From Lichenicola cladoniae (GTDB lineage Bacteria > Pseudomonadota > Alphaproteobacteria > Acetobacterales > Acetobacteraceae), in contig NZ_CP053708.1 in assembly GCF_013201075.1 (NCBI RefSeq), positions 871,501 to 935,500 of the forward strand: a stretch of 64,000 nt of DNA. Direction: 5' to 3'. Position numbers and translations under genes: made by a program. Below the pieces are notes generated by a model, which was not told where the DNA came from, ran no database searches, and saw only the letters and a list, made by a program, of their open reading frames with translations. This document shows, in pieces, positions 26,193 to 34,870 of this stretch; the first letter of the stretch is position 1, and the number at the start of each line of letters is the position of its first letter.

Positions 26193-27872
26193 ATGCCTGA
26201 CCTTTCGCACTATCTGCGTAACCCGGGGCCAAAAGAAACGGTCACCGGCAAACGTTGTGTCTGCAGTACCGACAATTCGATCGTCACCGAGACGGTGCTG
26301 GCGACGCTCGCTCGCGGCGGCAACGCGGCCGACGCCGCGATTGCCGGAGCGCTGGTGCAAGCCGCTGTCGAACCATTCATGACAAATCACGCCGGGACGG
26401 TCAGCCTTCTCTACCGGGAAGCAGCGACCGGCAAGTATCACCAGTTGCATAGCACCGGCACCTTTCCGCCCCACCTACCGCCTTTCAGGCCGACGCCAAA
26501 GACCGATGGCGGTCTTGGCCGCATGCCTCCTTCAGCCTGTATCCCTGGTTTCATGCCGGGGCTGCAGGCGATCCATCAGCGTTTCGGAACGCTGCCCTGG
26601 GCCGATCTATGTCAGGATGCGATCCGCTGGGCGGAAACGGGCCATCCAGTTTCGAGCTTCGAGTATGGCGCGCTCCTGGGTGAACTCGACTTCACAACCT
26701 ACTTCCCCGAGGGGCGCAGCCTCTACATGCCGGGTGGCCACCTGCCCACCGTCGGCACGCTGTTTCCTAACCCAGCCATGGCCAAGACCCTCCGCCGCGT
26801 GGCCGAAGAAGGTCCCGGCTACATGATCAGCGGCGGCTGGGCGGTCTCGTTCGTTGAGACTGCCGTCCGCATGGGCTGGCCCATCTCGCTATCCGACATG
26901 AGCGCCAATCCACCACGCTGGATCGAGCCACTCCGCTTCATGCATGGCAAGTTCGAGATCGTTGGCTTGTCGGCGCCTGAACAGCAAGGTGTTTTTCTAT
27001 CGATGGTCCTGGGAATTCTGGATAGTCTCGGCTTGCGGAACATGGCGCATGGTTCGGCTGAACATCTGTTTTCCATGGGTCATGCTCTGCGCCTCGGTCT
27101 CTACTTTTGCGGCTTCCTGGGCGATCCCACCATCGGGCCATACGATACGGAGCAGCTTCTCGACGGCGATTTCCACCGGGCGTTGGCCCGTCTCATCAGC
27201 GGGCTACGGCCCACACGCGATCTGACTGATCATGTAAGACTGACAGACAGCGCAACGTTCCGCAGCGACGGCCACGGGCTACCTGGCATCCCGTCGAGCG
27301 AAATTCAGTCCAGGCAGCCTTCGGGAAGTTGCGAACTCAGCATCGTCGATGCTGAAGGCAATTGGCTGCAAATGATGAACACGCTGCAGTCCGGTGGCAT
27401 TCCGGGCATGGTTGTTGGCGGCATTCCGATGATTGGCTCGCACGCAACCTTCGCCGGTGTAAGCGGACATTTCGACATCAAGCTGGTGGCCGGCGCTCGA
27501 ATGCGCAGCATCGTGGGCCATAGCTTCATCCTTCAAGATGGCGTGCCCGTCTACGGTCTCGGCACGCCGGGAAACGTCTATTGCACGATCCCCCAAGTCA
27601 TCAGCAACCTTCTCGACTTTGATCTATCCGTCCAGGCGGCAATCGAGGCGCCGCGCATCCTGCCGCTCGGTGAAGACAACCGCCTGATCGTTGAGGACCG
27701 GGTCAACGCCGGCACGGTGCAGGGATTGGCACGGATGGGTGTCGGAGTGGCAGCAATGCCTGCCTACGATTGGCACATGGGTTCATTCCAGATGTGCTTT
27801 CGTGATGAAGCGGGACGACTGGGAGCCGCGGCCGACCCGCGACGGTGCGGCGTCGCTGGCGGTCTTGATTAA
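26193..27872 (+). CDS. gamma-glutamyltransferase family protein with atypical nucleophile region
   Basis: Protein of 559 aa in the Ntn-hydrolase GGT family. The N-terminal RGGNAADAAIAGALVQAAVEP block and the C-terminal GGIPMIGSHATF and GLGTPGN segments are clear. In well-studied GGTs the precursor cleaves itself before a Thr in TTHxSVVD; here residues 379-381 read Ser-Cys-Glu in the order GSCELSIVD, so the Thr is replaced, perhaps by Ser379. No signal peptide is seen, whereas most bacterial GGTs are periplasmic. ATG 26193 is preferred, with GTG 26187 possible. Divergent from the hydroxyacid dehydrogenase; likely cleaves a gamma-glutamyl or amide bond in the imported compound. Confidence 0.85.
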   Translation: MPDLSHYLRNPGPKETVTGKRCVCSTDNSIVTETVLATLARGGNAADAAIAGALVQAAVEPFMTNHAGTVSLLYREAATGKYHQLHSTGTFPPHLPPFRPTPKTDGGLGRMPPSACIPGFMPGLQAIHQRFGTLPWADLCQDAIRWAETGHPVSSFEYGALLGELDFTTYFPEGRSLYMPGGHLPTVGTLFPNPAMAKTLRRVAEEGPGYMISGGWAVSFVETAVRMGWPISLSDMSANPPRWIEPLRFMHGKFEIVGLSAPEQQGVFLSMVLGILDSLGLRNMAHGSAEHLFSMGHALRLGLYFCGFLGDPTIGPYDTEQLLDGDFHRALARLISGLRPTRDLTDHVRLTDSATFRSDGHGLPGIPSSEIQSRQPSGSCELSIVDAEGNWLQMMNTLQSGGIPGMVVGGIPMIGSHATFAGVSGHFDIKLVAGARMRSIVGHSFILQDGVPVYGLGTPGNVYCTIPQVISNLLDFDLSVQAAIEAPRILPLGEDNRLIVEDRVNAGTVQGLARMGVGVAAMPAYDWHMGSFQMCFRDEAGRLGAAADPRRCGVAGGLD

Positions 27873-27898
27873 GCGGGATGATCAAAGAAGGATACAAA

Positions 27899-28309
27899 AT
27901 GTCGGCATTCCATATGGCATTTCGGGTTGACGAGATTGAGAGTACGCGGCGGTTCTACGGAGACTTGCTGCAATGCAGACAGGGACGGGAGTCCGTCAGA
28001 TGGATCGATTTCGATTTCTTTGGTAACCAAATCTCAGCGCATCTAGGACCACGTCCGGAACGCGTGCTCGAGACGATGGTCGACGATACCTCTGTACCGC
28101 TCAACCATTTTGGTGCGGTTATCGGCTGGCCTGATTGGGAGCGTCTTCATCAGCGGCTGAAGGTCGCAGGTGTTCCGTTCATCCTGGAACCACAGGTTCG
28201 GTTCGTCGGCATGCCTGGTGAACAGGCAACGTTCTTTGTAAGTGATCCCTCAGGTAATGCCCTCGAATTCAAGGCTTACCGGCAGGAGGATGCGGTATAT
28301 CAGCGTTAG
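27899..28309 (+). CDS. VOC (glyoxalase/dioxygenase superfamily) protein
   Basis: Protein of 136 aa, one vicinal-oxygen-chelate unit: HMAFRVDEIESTRRFYGDLL at the start, HFGAVIGWPDW in the middle and a final FFVSDPSGNALEFKAYR. Candidate metal ligands are His5, His in NHFGAV and Glu in LEFKAY. RBS AAGAAGG lies 8 bases before ATG 27899. It begins 26 bp after the gamma-glutamyltransferase stop and is probably co-transcribed with it. VOC folds include glyoxalases, dioxygenases and glutathione-thiol transferases, so the reaction cannot be assigned. Confidence 0.88.
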   Translation: MSAFHMAFRVDEIESTRRFYGDLLQCRQGRESVRWIDFDFFGNQISAHLGPRPERVLETMVDDTSVPLNHFGAVIGWPDWERLHQRLKVAGVPFILEPQVRFVGMPGEQATFFVSDPSGNALEFKAYRQEDAVYQR

Positions 28310-28602
28310 ATCCCAGCGCAATATAGAGAACGTAATACTAGGATCAGCAGCATCCAAATAGGCGAATGGCCACCTTTGGGAGTGGATCAGAAGCCGGCGA
28401 AACGGCTCGCGTGGAGCCTCTAGCATTACTCTGGCAGATTTATAGTGACGGGATAGACAAGAGGTTTCTCGCGGTGGGGGCATCGTCTGGGTGTTGATTT
28501 GCATTGAGATCTGCCCCGGGTAGGGCCTGAGTTTTCGCTGAGATTTGACCCGTGTCTGTTCACATCCCTTGCCGAATGGTTGGGGTTATTGGAGTGATCG
28601 AC

Positions 28603-30126
28603 ATGGAGTTGTTGAGTGTGATCCGCCGTTGGCGTCACAGGGATCAGATTTCGATCCGAGACATTGAGAGGCGGACGGGGTTGTCGCGGAACACGATCCG
28701 CAAATACCTGCGTTCGGACGCGGTCGAAGTCAGGTTCAAGGTGCCGGAGCGCCCGAGCCGGCTGGACCCGTTCGCAGACAAGCTGTCGGGATGGCTGGCG
28801 GTGGAGGCAGGCAAAGGGCGCAAGTCGCGCCGGACCGCTCGCCGGTTGCACGCGGACCTCGTCGTGCTGGGTTATGACGGCTCCTACGCACGGGTTGCCG
28901 CTTTTGCCCGGCATTGGCGAGCGGAGCGCATGGTCGCGCAGCGCACTACCGGGCGCGGAGTGTTCGTGCCGCTGGTTTTCTCTCCGGGAGATGCTTTCCA
29001 GTTCGACTGGAGCGAGGACTGGGCAACGATCGCCGGCAAACGGGTCAAGCTGCAGGCCGCGCACACCAAGCTCGCGCATAGCCGGGCCTTCGTGGTCAGG
29101 GCCTACAGGCTACAGACGCACGAGATGCTGTTCGACGCCCTGGCCGAGGCGTTCCGGGTGCTGGGCGGGGTTCCGCGCCGGGGCATCTTCGACAACATGC
29201 GAACCGCCGTGGACCGGATCGGGGTGGGCAAGGCGCGGCAGGTCAACGCACGCTTTGCCGCCATGGCCAGCCATTACCTGTTCGAGCCCACGTTCTGCAG
29301 CCCAGCCTCGGGCTGGGAGAAAGGTCAGGTCGAGAAAAACGTACAGGATGCGCGGCGGCAGCTCTGGCAGGCCGTGCCGTCCTTTGCCGACCTGCCAGAA
29401 CTCAACGCGTGGCTCGAGACGCGCTGCATCGAGCGCTGGGGCGAGCTCGTGCACGGGGTGCTGCCGGGCAGCGTCGCTGACGTTCACGCCGAGGAGCGGG
29501 CGAGCCTGATGCCGGTGGGCCGGGCGTTCGATGGCTTTGTCGAGCACCCCAAACGGGTGTCGCCGACCTGCCTGCTGCATTTCGAGGCCAACCGCTACAG
29601 CGTGCCCGCCTCGTTTGCCAACCGGCCGGTCAGCCTGCGGGTCTATCCCGATCGCCTGATCGTGGTAGCCGAGGGGCAGGTCTTATGCGAGCACGTCCGC
29701 ATCGTCGAACGCTCGCACGATGTCCCCCGCCGCACCGTCTACGACTGGCGGCATTACCTGGCGGTGATCCAGCGCAAGCCGGGGGCTCTGCGCAATGGCG
29801 CGCCCTTTGCCGAAATGCCGGAAGCGTTTCGCACACTCCAGACCGCACTGCTGCGGCGGCCAGGGGGCGATCGGGAGATGGTGGACGTCCTTGCCCTGGT
29901 ACTGCAACACGATGAGCAGGCGGTGTTGTGCGCGGTGGAACTGGCTCTCGAGGACGGTGTCGCCACTAAGACCCATGTCCTCAACATCCTCCACCGCCTG
30001 ACGGACGGCCATGGCGCAACTGCCGCCATCAACGCACCGCAGGCTCTCGTGCTGCGACAGGAGCCCAAGGCCGATATCGAGCGCTACGACGCGCTGCGGG
30101 ACCGGGAGCTGCGCCATGCGTCATGA
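28603..30126 (+). CDS. istA: IS21-family transposase IstA
   Basis: Protein of 507 aa from ATG 28603 (GGAG 8 bases upstream; the frame stays open to 28552). N-terminal HTH ([20 protein letters not shown]), then the retroviral-integrase-type DDE domain with Asp in FQFDWSEDW, Asp in [11 protein letters not shown] and Glu in [10 protein letters not shown], followed by a beta-barrel-like C-terminal region. Catalyses strand transfer of the element together with the ATPase IstB. Overlaps istB by 11 bases. Confidence 0.95.
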   Translation: MELLSVIRRWRHRDQISIRDIERRTGLSRNTIRKYLRSDAVEVRFKVPERPSRLDPFADKLSGWLAVEAGKGRKSRRTARRLHADLVVLGYDGSYARVAAFARHWRAERMVAQRTTGRGVFVPLVFSPGDAFQFDWSEDWATIAGKRVKLQAAHTKLAHSRAFVVRAYRLQTHEMLFDALAEAFRVLGGVPRRGIFDNMRTAVDRIGVGKARQVNARFAAMASHYLFEPTFCSPASGWEKGQVEKNVQDARRQLWQAVPSFADLPELNAWLETRCIERWGELVHGVLPGSVADVHAEERASLMPVGRAFDGFVEHPKRVSPTCLLHFEANRYSVPASFANRPVSLRVYPDRLIVVAEGQVLCEHVRIVERSHDVPRRTVYDWRHYLAVIQRKPGALRNGAPFAEMPEAFRTLQTALLRRPGGDREMVDVLALVLQHDEQAVLCAVELALEDGVATKTHVLNILHRLTDGHGATAAINAPQALVLRQEPKADIERYDALRDRELRHAS

Positions 30127-30895
30127 TCCCGCCAGCGCCGCCCTCGTGGTCATGCTGCGCGGGCTCAAGATGTTCGGCATGGCTCAGGCGGTGGGAGAAC
30201 TGGCCGAGCAAGGCGGCCCTGCGTTCGAGGCGGCCGTCCCCACCATGTCGCAGCTGCTTAAGGCCGAGATGGCCGAGCGCGAGGTACGCTCCATCGCCTA
30301 TCACACCAAGGCAGCACGGTTTCCGGCCTACAAGGACCTGGCCAGCTTCGACTTCGCCGCCAGCGAGGTCAACGAGGCCACGGTGAGGCAACTGCACCGA
30401 GGCGAGTTCACCGACCGGGCCGACAACGTCGTGCTCATCGGCGGGCCCGGCACCGGAAAGAGCCACCTCGCCACGGCACTGGGCGTCCAGGCCATCGAAC
30501 AAAGCCGCAAGAAGGTCAGGTTCTTTTCCACCGTGGACCTGGTCAACACGCTGGAACAGGAGAAAGCCGCCAACAAGGCCGGACACCTCGCCGACCATCT
30601 GATCCGTCTCGACCTCGTCATCCTGGACGAACTTGGCTACCTGCCGTTCAGTTCGTCGGGCGGCGCGCTGTTATTTCACCTGCTCAGCAAGCTCTACGAG
30701 CAGACCAGCGTCGTCATTACCACCAACCTGAGCTTTAGCGAGTGGGGCCAGGTGTTCGGCGATACCAAGATGACGACCGCGCTGCTCGACCGGCTCACCC
30801 ACCACTGCCACATCCTGGAAACCGGGAACGACAGCTTCAGGTTCAGAAGCAGTTCGACCGAACCCAAAACCAGGAGAACCAAAACATCGGCTTGA
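30116..30895 (+). CDS. istB: IS21-family helper ATPase IstB
   Basis: Protein of 259 aa, AAA+ ATPase related to DnaC. Walker [12 protein letters not shown], Walker [14 protein letters not shown] and the sensor region [17 protein letters not shown]. The start ATG 30116 lies within the end of istA, so translation is coupled. It selects and remodels target DNA for IstA. Intact and of normal length. Confidence 0.95.
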   Translation: MRHDPASAALVVMLRGLKMFGMAQAVGELAEQGGPAFEAAVPTMSQLLKAEMAEREVRSIAYHTKAARFPAYKDLASFDFAASEVNEATVRQLHRGEFTDRADNVVLIGGPGTGKSHLATALGVQAIEQSRKKVRFFSTVDLVNTLEQEKAANKAGHLADHLIRLDLVILDELGYLPFSSSGGALLFHLLSKLYEQTSVVITTNLSFSEWGQVFGDTKMTTALLDRLTHHCHILETGNDSFRFRSSSTEPKTRRTKTSA

Positions 30896-30980
30896 CCCGC
30901 ACCAGCAGTGCGACAGAAATACCCTTGGCCGGGTCACTTCTCAATGAAAACGCCGGGTCAGCTCTCAGTGAAAATTAACA

Positions 30981-31151
30981 GTCTGGGTGGAGGTCGGCCT
31001 GCGTGTCCCCGTCCAGGCCGAGCCGTCTGACCGCGACGCGGCCAGTTGCCGCACTCTTGCGGAAGCCGCTCGGGACTCCACTCGGTCCTAGAGGCGCCAC
31101 AGGGCCGACCTGCACCGACCGGATCACGGCCGTGGGCAGGTCGCCCGTCAT
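30981..31151 (-). pseudogene. MOSC-domain protein, 5' fragment cut by IS21
   Basis: From ATG 31151, which overlaps the alpha/beta hydrolase stop by 4 bases, 57 codons read as the start of a YiiM-like MOSC protein: VQVGPVAPLG, GVPSGFRKSAATG and RRLGLDGDTQADLH. The frame then enters the IS21 end and stops after two codons. On the far side (28310-28484) there is at most a frameshifted scrap (HREKPLVYPV) that could be the continuation. MOSC proteins carry sulfur or molybdenum cofactor chemistry. As part of the hydrolase operon the gene is lost. Confidence 0.7.
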
Positions 31152-32101
31152 GGCAAGGTGCCCTTCTGCTTGGACATGAAATCGAGAATGAGGCTCGCAA
31201 TCTCGTCATTCTTCTCCTCCAGCGCGAAGTGACCGGCGTCCAGCTGGTGGATCTCTGCATCAGGCAAGTCGGCGCGATAGGCGGTCGCACCCGCGGCGAT
31301 GAAGGACGGGTCGTTCGCCCCCCAGACGACCAGCGTCGGCGGCTTGTGTTCCCGGAGCCATGCCTGCCAGGCAGGGTAGGCTGCAACGTTGGTGCGATAA
31401 TCGTAGAGCAAGGCCGCCTGGATCTCACGTTGGCCGGGCCGCGAGAGATGGGCGAACTCGTCGTTCCAGCTGTCCGGGTCATAGGCGTCGGGATGGGAGG
31501 TGCCGGCCAGGTGCCGTTGCTTCGTCGCCTCATAGGACATGAAGGCGTCGACGACCTCCGGGTGCGCCTTCGGATCAGCCCAGAACTTCTCGATTTGCGC
31601 CCACTTCGGCCCAAGCCCCTCCTTGTAGGCGTTGCCGTTCTGGACGATCAGCGCGTGCAGTCGATCGGGCTGGGCCAGGATGATGCGGTAGCCGACCGGC
31701 GCCCCGTAGTCGAACAGGTAAAGCGTGTAGCGGGTCACCTTCAGCTGCTCCAGCAGCGCTTCGATCGTCCCGGCGAGATGATCGAAGGTATAACTATACG
31801 CGTCTGGCGACGGGGCGTCGCTCTGTCCGAAACCCGGGAAATCCGGTGCGACCACGTGATAGTGCGTTGCCAGCAAAGGAATCAACGTCGCATATCCCCG
31901 TGATGACGAGGGGAATCCTTGCAGCAGCACTATGGTGGGCGCTCTCCTAGACCCCGCTTCCCGGTAAAAAATTCCAATGCCGTCGACCTCGGCTCGGTGA
32001 TACGTAGTCGTCGTCGTGGTCGAAGGGATGGGGCTCGCCGCCGTCGTAAAGCCTGCTAGCGCTGCACTAAAGATCGCGGTCCCGACCGTATTAGGGTTCA
32101 T
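31148..32101 (-). CDS. alpha/beta hydrolase with Asp nucleophile and probable export signal
   Basis: Protein of 317 aa from ATG 32101. Nucleophile Asp131 in the elbow LFDYGAPVGYR, acid Asp in VWGANDPSF, base His291 in LDAGHFALEE; this Asp-Asp-His arrangement is that of haloalkane/haloacetate dehalogenases and epoxide hydrolases. The oxyanion loop reads QGFP instead of the usual HGFP. Unlike its two relatives at 33.7 and 52.6 kb it has 35 extra N-terminal residues with a hydrophobic stretch (AIFSAALAGFTTAAS), suggesting export. Last complete gene of a leftward operon; the next gene (MOSC) is destroyed. Confidence 0.85.
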   Translation of the reverse strand: MNPNTVGTAIFSAALAGFTTAASPIPSTTTTTTYHRAEVDGIGIFYREAGSRRAPTIVLLQGFPSSSRGYATLIPLLATHYHVVAPDFPGFGQSDAPSPDAYSYTFDHLAGTIEALLEQLKVTRYTLYLFDYGAPVGYRIILAQPDRLHALIVQNGNAYKEGLGPKWAQIEKFWADPKAHPEVVDAFMSYEATKQRHLAGTSHPDAYDPDSWNDEFAHLSRPGQREIQAALLYDYRTNVAAYPAWQAWLREHKPPTLVVWGANDPSFIAAGATAYRADLPDAEIHQLDAGHFALEEKNDEIASLILDFMSKQKGTLP

Positions 32102-32453
32102 CGTTCTGCTCTTTCCAATAACGTTAGCTGAATGCGGTAGAAATCGGCGGTTATGAGCATGCGAGGCGTAAGAGGCCGAGCGGAACCAGTGTCCGCTGTC
32201 GTCGTGATACTCGAAGGCGAACCGCACCGCGGTCCAGTCCTAGGCCAAGGTCTAGCGCTCCTTTCTTAGGCTGCAGTCCAGTTCCCCATTTCCGGGTGAG
32301 AAACGCCCGCGCCGGGTCACGCATGTTCCAGGCGTTCTCCGCGACCCGCACCTTCTGGGGTTGCGGTCTCTTCGGTGAAGGAGAGAACGGGAGATGGTTT
32401 ATGGACGTGCTCCCGAATACTCGGGTCGGCATTCCTACCAATCCTTTCGTAAG
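32102..32453 (-). other. intergenic region between SDR and alpha/beta hydrolase genes
   Basis: No gene is supported here. The open frames on both strands lack family features and ribosome binding sites. The gap is much wider than the other spacings of this leftward run, so the hydrolase-MOSC pair may have its own promoter. No clear terminator or operator was recognised. Confidence 0.5.
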
Positions 32454-33221
32454 TCAGAGTAGCTTGGTTTCGCCGCCGTCGACGCGAAGCGTCGTGCCTG
32501 TAATCCAGTGGCTGTCAGGGGTGAACAGGAAGGCGAACGCGTTGGCGATGTCCTCCGGCTGCCCGTAGCGGGCGATGCCGACCTCGGCCGCGAACCGTTC
32601 GATAGCCGCGTCGAGCGGGAGGCCATGCGTGTCGGCATAGCCCTGTAGCATCGTCCTGCGACGGTCGGTCATGACCGAGCCGGGCAGGACCGTGTTGACC
32701 TGTACCCCGTCCTTCACCCCCCGATCGGCGAAGGCCTTGGCAAGCGCCAGGATTGCCGCGTTGATCGTGCCCACAGCGGCAAGGGACGCCTTGGGCGTGT
32801 AGGCCGACGTGCCCGACGTGATCGCAACAGAGCCGCGAGACGACTTGAGCGCATCCCAGGCTGCAATCGTGAGGCGCCGGGCGGAGTGGAACTTCAGCGC
32901 AAAGCCATCGTCCCATTGCTCGTCCGTTAGCGCGAACATGTCGACCTGGGGGACGGCGCCGGCAATACAGGCGAGGGCGTCGATCCTGCCGAAGGAGTCT
33001 CTCGTCGCAGCTACGATGGCTGCGGCGGCACCAGGCTCGCGCAGATCCCGGGCGAAGATAAGCGGTACTGCTCCCGCCGCCCTGACCGCATCGGCTGTCC
33101 CGGCCAGGGTTTCCTGTGTCCGTGCGACCAGCGCCACGACGCCGAAGTCGCGGGCTAGGCGGATGGCGGTGGCGCGTCCGATGCCGCGGCTCGCGCCAGT
33201 GACGATGGCCACGCGGTCCAT
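32454..33221 (-). CDS. SDR family protein lacking the YxxxK active site
   Basis: Protein of 255 aa. Cofactor motif TGASRGIG at residues 8-15 and the C-terminal ITGTTLRVDGGE are standard. The catalytic block reads LAAVGTINAAI: Val150 and Asn154 stand where Tyr and Lys are expected, and the usual active-site Asn region reads ALKFHSARR. Ser136 is kept. It may therefore be a binding or non-redox SDR, or belong to a divergent subfamily. Four-base overlap with the NTF2-like gene upstream shows tight coupling within the hydrolase operon. Confidence 0.85.
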   Translation of the reverse strand: MDRVAIVTGASRGIGRATAIRLARDFGVVALVARTQETLAGTADAVRAAGAVPLIFARDLREPGAAAAIVAATRDSFGRIDALACIAGAVPQVDMFALTDEQWDDGFALKFHSARRLTIAAWDALKSSRGSVAITSGTSAYTPKASLAAVGTINAAILALAKAFADRGVKDGVQVNTVLPGSVMTDRRRTMLQGYADTHGLPLDAAIERFAAEVGIARYGQPEDIANAFAFLFTPDSHWITGTTLRVDGGETKLL

Positions 33222-33607
33222 CAGATACGAGCCTGGGCGATGGCCAGCGTATCGATGTATTGGCGAAAGGTGGTGATCCTGCCGCCGCTGACAGTCCAGA
33301 CATGGGCGTAGCGTGCCTCGGATGTCTTGCCGGTGGCGCCATGGACGCCTTTGAAATCGCCAAGCGATACCACGGTCTCGGCCTCGGTGACGAACTCAGT
33401 GGGCACAAGCGAGAAGCTGGTCCACTCAGCCATCAAGGGCTTGAACAGCCCTTCGGCGACAGGACCGGGGCCGCGGCCTTCGACCGTGTAGTGCCACATG
33501 GTGGTCCATTCGATGTCGGGGGCCATTAGGCCGAGGGCACCAGGGGCATCGCCGGTGGCAAGCTTGTCGTAGAAGTCCCGGATGACGTCTGTTGGGTTAG
33601 CGGTCAT
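33221..33607 (-). CDS. NTF2-like / SnoaL-type protein
   Basis: Protein of 128 aa. Begins TDVIRDFYDKLATGDA and contains MAPDIEWTTMWHY and a late HVWTVSGGRITTFRQYIDT, the typical cone-shaped NTF2/SnoaL fold pattern used by ketosteroid-isomerase-like enzymes. Small soluble cytoplasmic protein. Coupled by ATGA to the downstream SDR and 91 bp after the alpha/beta hydrolase. May isomerise or hydrate an intermediate; function not assigned. Confidence 0.85.
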   Translation of the reverse strand: MTANPTDVIRDFYDKLATGDAPGALGLMAPDIEWTTMWHYTVEGRGPGPVAEGLFKPLMAEWTSFSLVPTEFVTEAETVVSLGDFKGVHGATGKTSEARYAHVWTVSGGRITTFRQYIDTLAIAQARI

Positions 33608-33698
33608 GGTCAGCCTCAGTCAGAGGAGCCCGCGCTCAGCGGCCTCAAAGGAGCAGGAAGCCGGGCACGCCCCAAGGGGCGTGCGGCTGCAGTCGGGG

Positions 33699-34559
33699 TC
33701 AGTGCAGGTGCTTGGCGAGGAAGTCCCGCATGGCCGTGCCAATCTCGCGGGCGTGAGTCTCTAGGGCGAAGTGGCCGCTATCGACGAAGCGAACCTCAGC
33801 GTCCGGAACGTCCCGCCTGTACGCCTCTGCGCCCGCTGGGATGAAGAAGGGGTCGTTCCTGCCCCAGATGGCCAGCACCGGCGGCCGCGTATCGCGCAGG
33901 TAAGCTTGGATGTCGTCGTAGAGGGCAATGTTAGTCTTGTAGTCGCCCAGTAGGTCCAGCTGGATCTCGTCGTTGCCCGGGCGCGCCAGGTAGAAGTCGT
34001 CGAGGTTGCGGCCATCGGGTGACACCGACGCCGGGTCGCTCACGCCGTGGTTGTATTGGAACAGGGTGGTCTGCGGGGTCAGGAAGCCGCGTAAGGCGTC
34101 TCGGTTGCCCTCCGTCGGCTCATTCCAGTAGGCCTTGATCGGCGCCCAAGCGTCGGACAGACCTTCCAGGTAGGTATTGCCGTTCTGGGAAACGATCGCG
34201 CTGACGCGGTCGGGGTGCGCGAGCGCCAGGCGGAAGCCGACCGGGGCACCGTAGTCGAACACGTAGATGGCGAACCGTTCCAGGCCAAGCACCTCAGTGA
34301 AGCGGACGACCACCCTGGCAATGTTGTCGAAGGTGTAGGCGAAGGCGTCGCGGGCGGGTTGCTCGGTCATGCCGAAGCCGGGCAGATCCGGGGCGACAAC
34401 GTGGTATCTGCCTGCCAGCTCAGGGATCAGGTCGCGGAACATGTGGCTGGCGCTGGGGAAGCCGTGCAACAGCAGTACGACCGGTGCGTCCGGATCCCCG
34501 GCAGTCCGGTAGAACACTTTTAGGCCATCGACGTCGATGGTCTCGAAACGGACGGTCAT
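33699..34559 (-). CDS. alpha/beta hydrolase, haloalkane dehalogenase/epoxide hydrolase-like
   Basis: Protein of 286 aa from ATG 34559 (AGGAATT upstream). Oxyanion loop LHGFPSASHMF, nucleophile Asp102 in VFDYGAPVGFR, acid Asp in IWGRNDPFF, base His263 in VDSGHFALE. The Asp nucleophile separates it from serine esterases. It closely resembles the hydrolases at 31.1 and 52.6 kb, so these three are paralogues. First gene of the leftward operon hydrolase-NTF2-SDR-hydrolase-MOSC, divergent from a LysR gene that has lost its reading frame. Substrate unknown. Confidence 0.9.
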   Translation of the reverse strand: MTVRFETIDVDGLKVFYRTAGDPDAPVVLLLHGFPSASHMFRDLIPELAGRYHVVAPDLPGFGMTEQPARDAFAYTFDNIARVVVRFTEVLGLERFAIYVFDYGAPVGFRLALAHPDRVSAIVSQNGNTYLEGLSDAWAPIKAYWNEPTEGNRDALRGFLTPQTTLFQYNHGVSDPASVSPDGRNLDDFYLARPGNDEIQLDLLGDYKTNIALYDDIQAYLRDTRPPVLAIWGRNDPFFIPAGAEAYRRDVPDAEVRFVDSGHFALETHAREIGTAMRDFLAKHLH

Positions 34560-34870
34560 CGCTCGAATTCCTGGGTTTGCGGCCTCAGCCACTTTGTTGA
34601 CACTAGTATCGTCGTCCCTTTCAGACTGAAGGAAGAGCAGGTAAGTTCGGAAGTCGGCCTCCCACCCAGTGGAAGGCTAAGATCGTGCTAGGTTAGGACG
34701 ATGCAGCTCGGCCATCTGCCGAGGCCGGATGTCGGCGGATACCCAAACCTGTCCTGCGTTGGAAATAGGCTGTGCCCCGCGTCGGGTTGTCAGCGCCCTG
34801 GCTTGCGGTTCCCAATTTCCCCGGGGAGCCACTAAGCTATGGAGGAAACATTCCACATTTTGGTAGGCTG
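34560..34870. promoter_or_regulatory. divergent promoter region between hydrolase operon and LysR pseudogene
   Basis: A 311-bp gap with no supported gene. It should hold the promoter of the leftward hydrolase operon and of the rightward LysR gene, whose product would normally bind here. I could not pick out a convincing T-N11-A site or core promoter by eye. Confidence 0.4.

Larger units (their letters stand above)
28492..30980 (+). mobile_element. IS21-family insertion sequence
   Basis: A 2489-bp element. Ends are imperfect inverted repeats beginning TGTTGATTTGCATTGAGA on the left and, read inward on the right, TGTTAATTTTCACTGAGA. Each end has a second internal copy of the repeat (near 28530 and 30930), as usual for IS21. 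A 7-bp target duplication GTCTGGG flanks it (28485-28491 and 30981-30987). It carries istA and istB, both intact, and has inserted in a MOSC-domain gene. Confidence 0.93.

Noticed and set aside
30958-31614. Minus-strand frame of 218 codons over the alpha/beta hydrolase end
   Set aside because: Out of frame with the hydrolase and Arg/Pro-rich; the only real coding piece in its area is the MOSC fragment in another frame.
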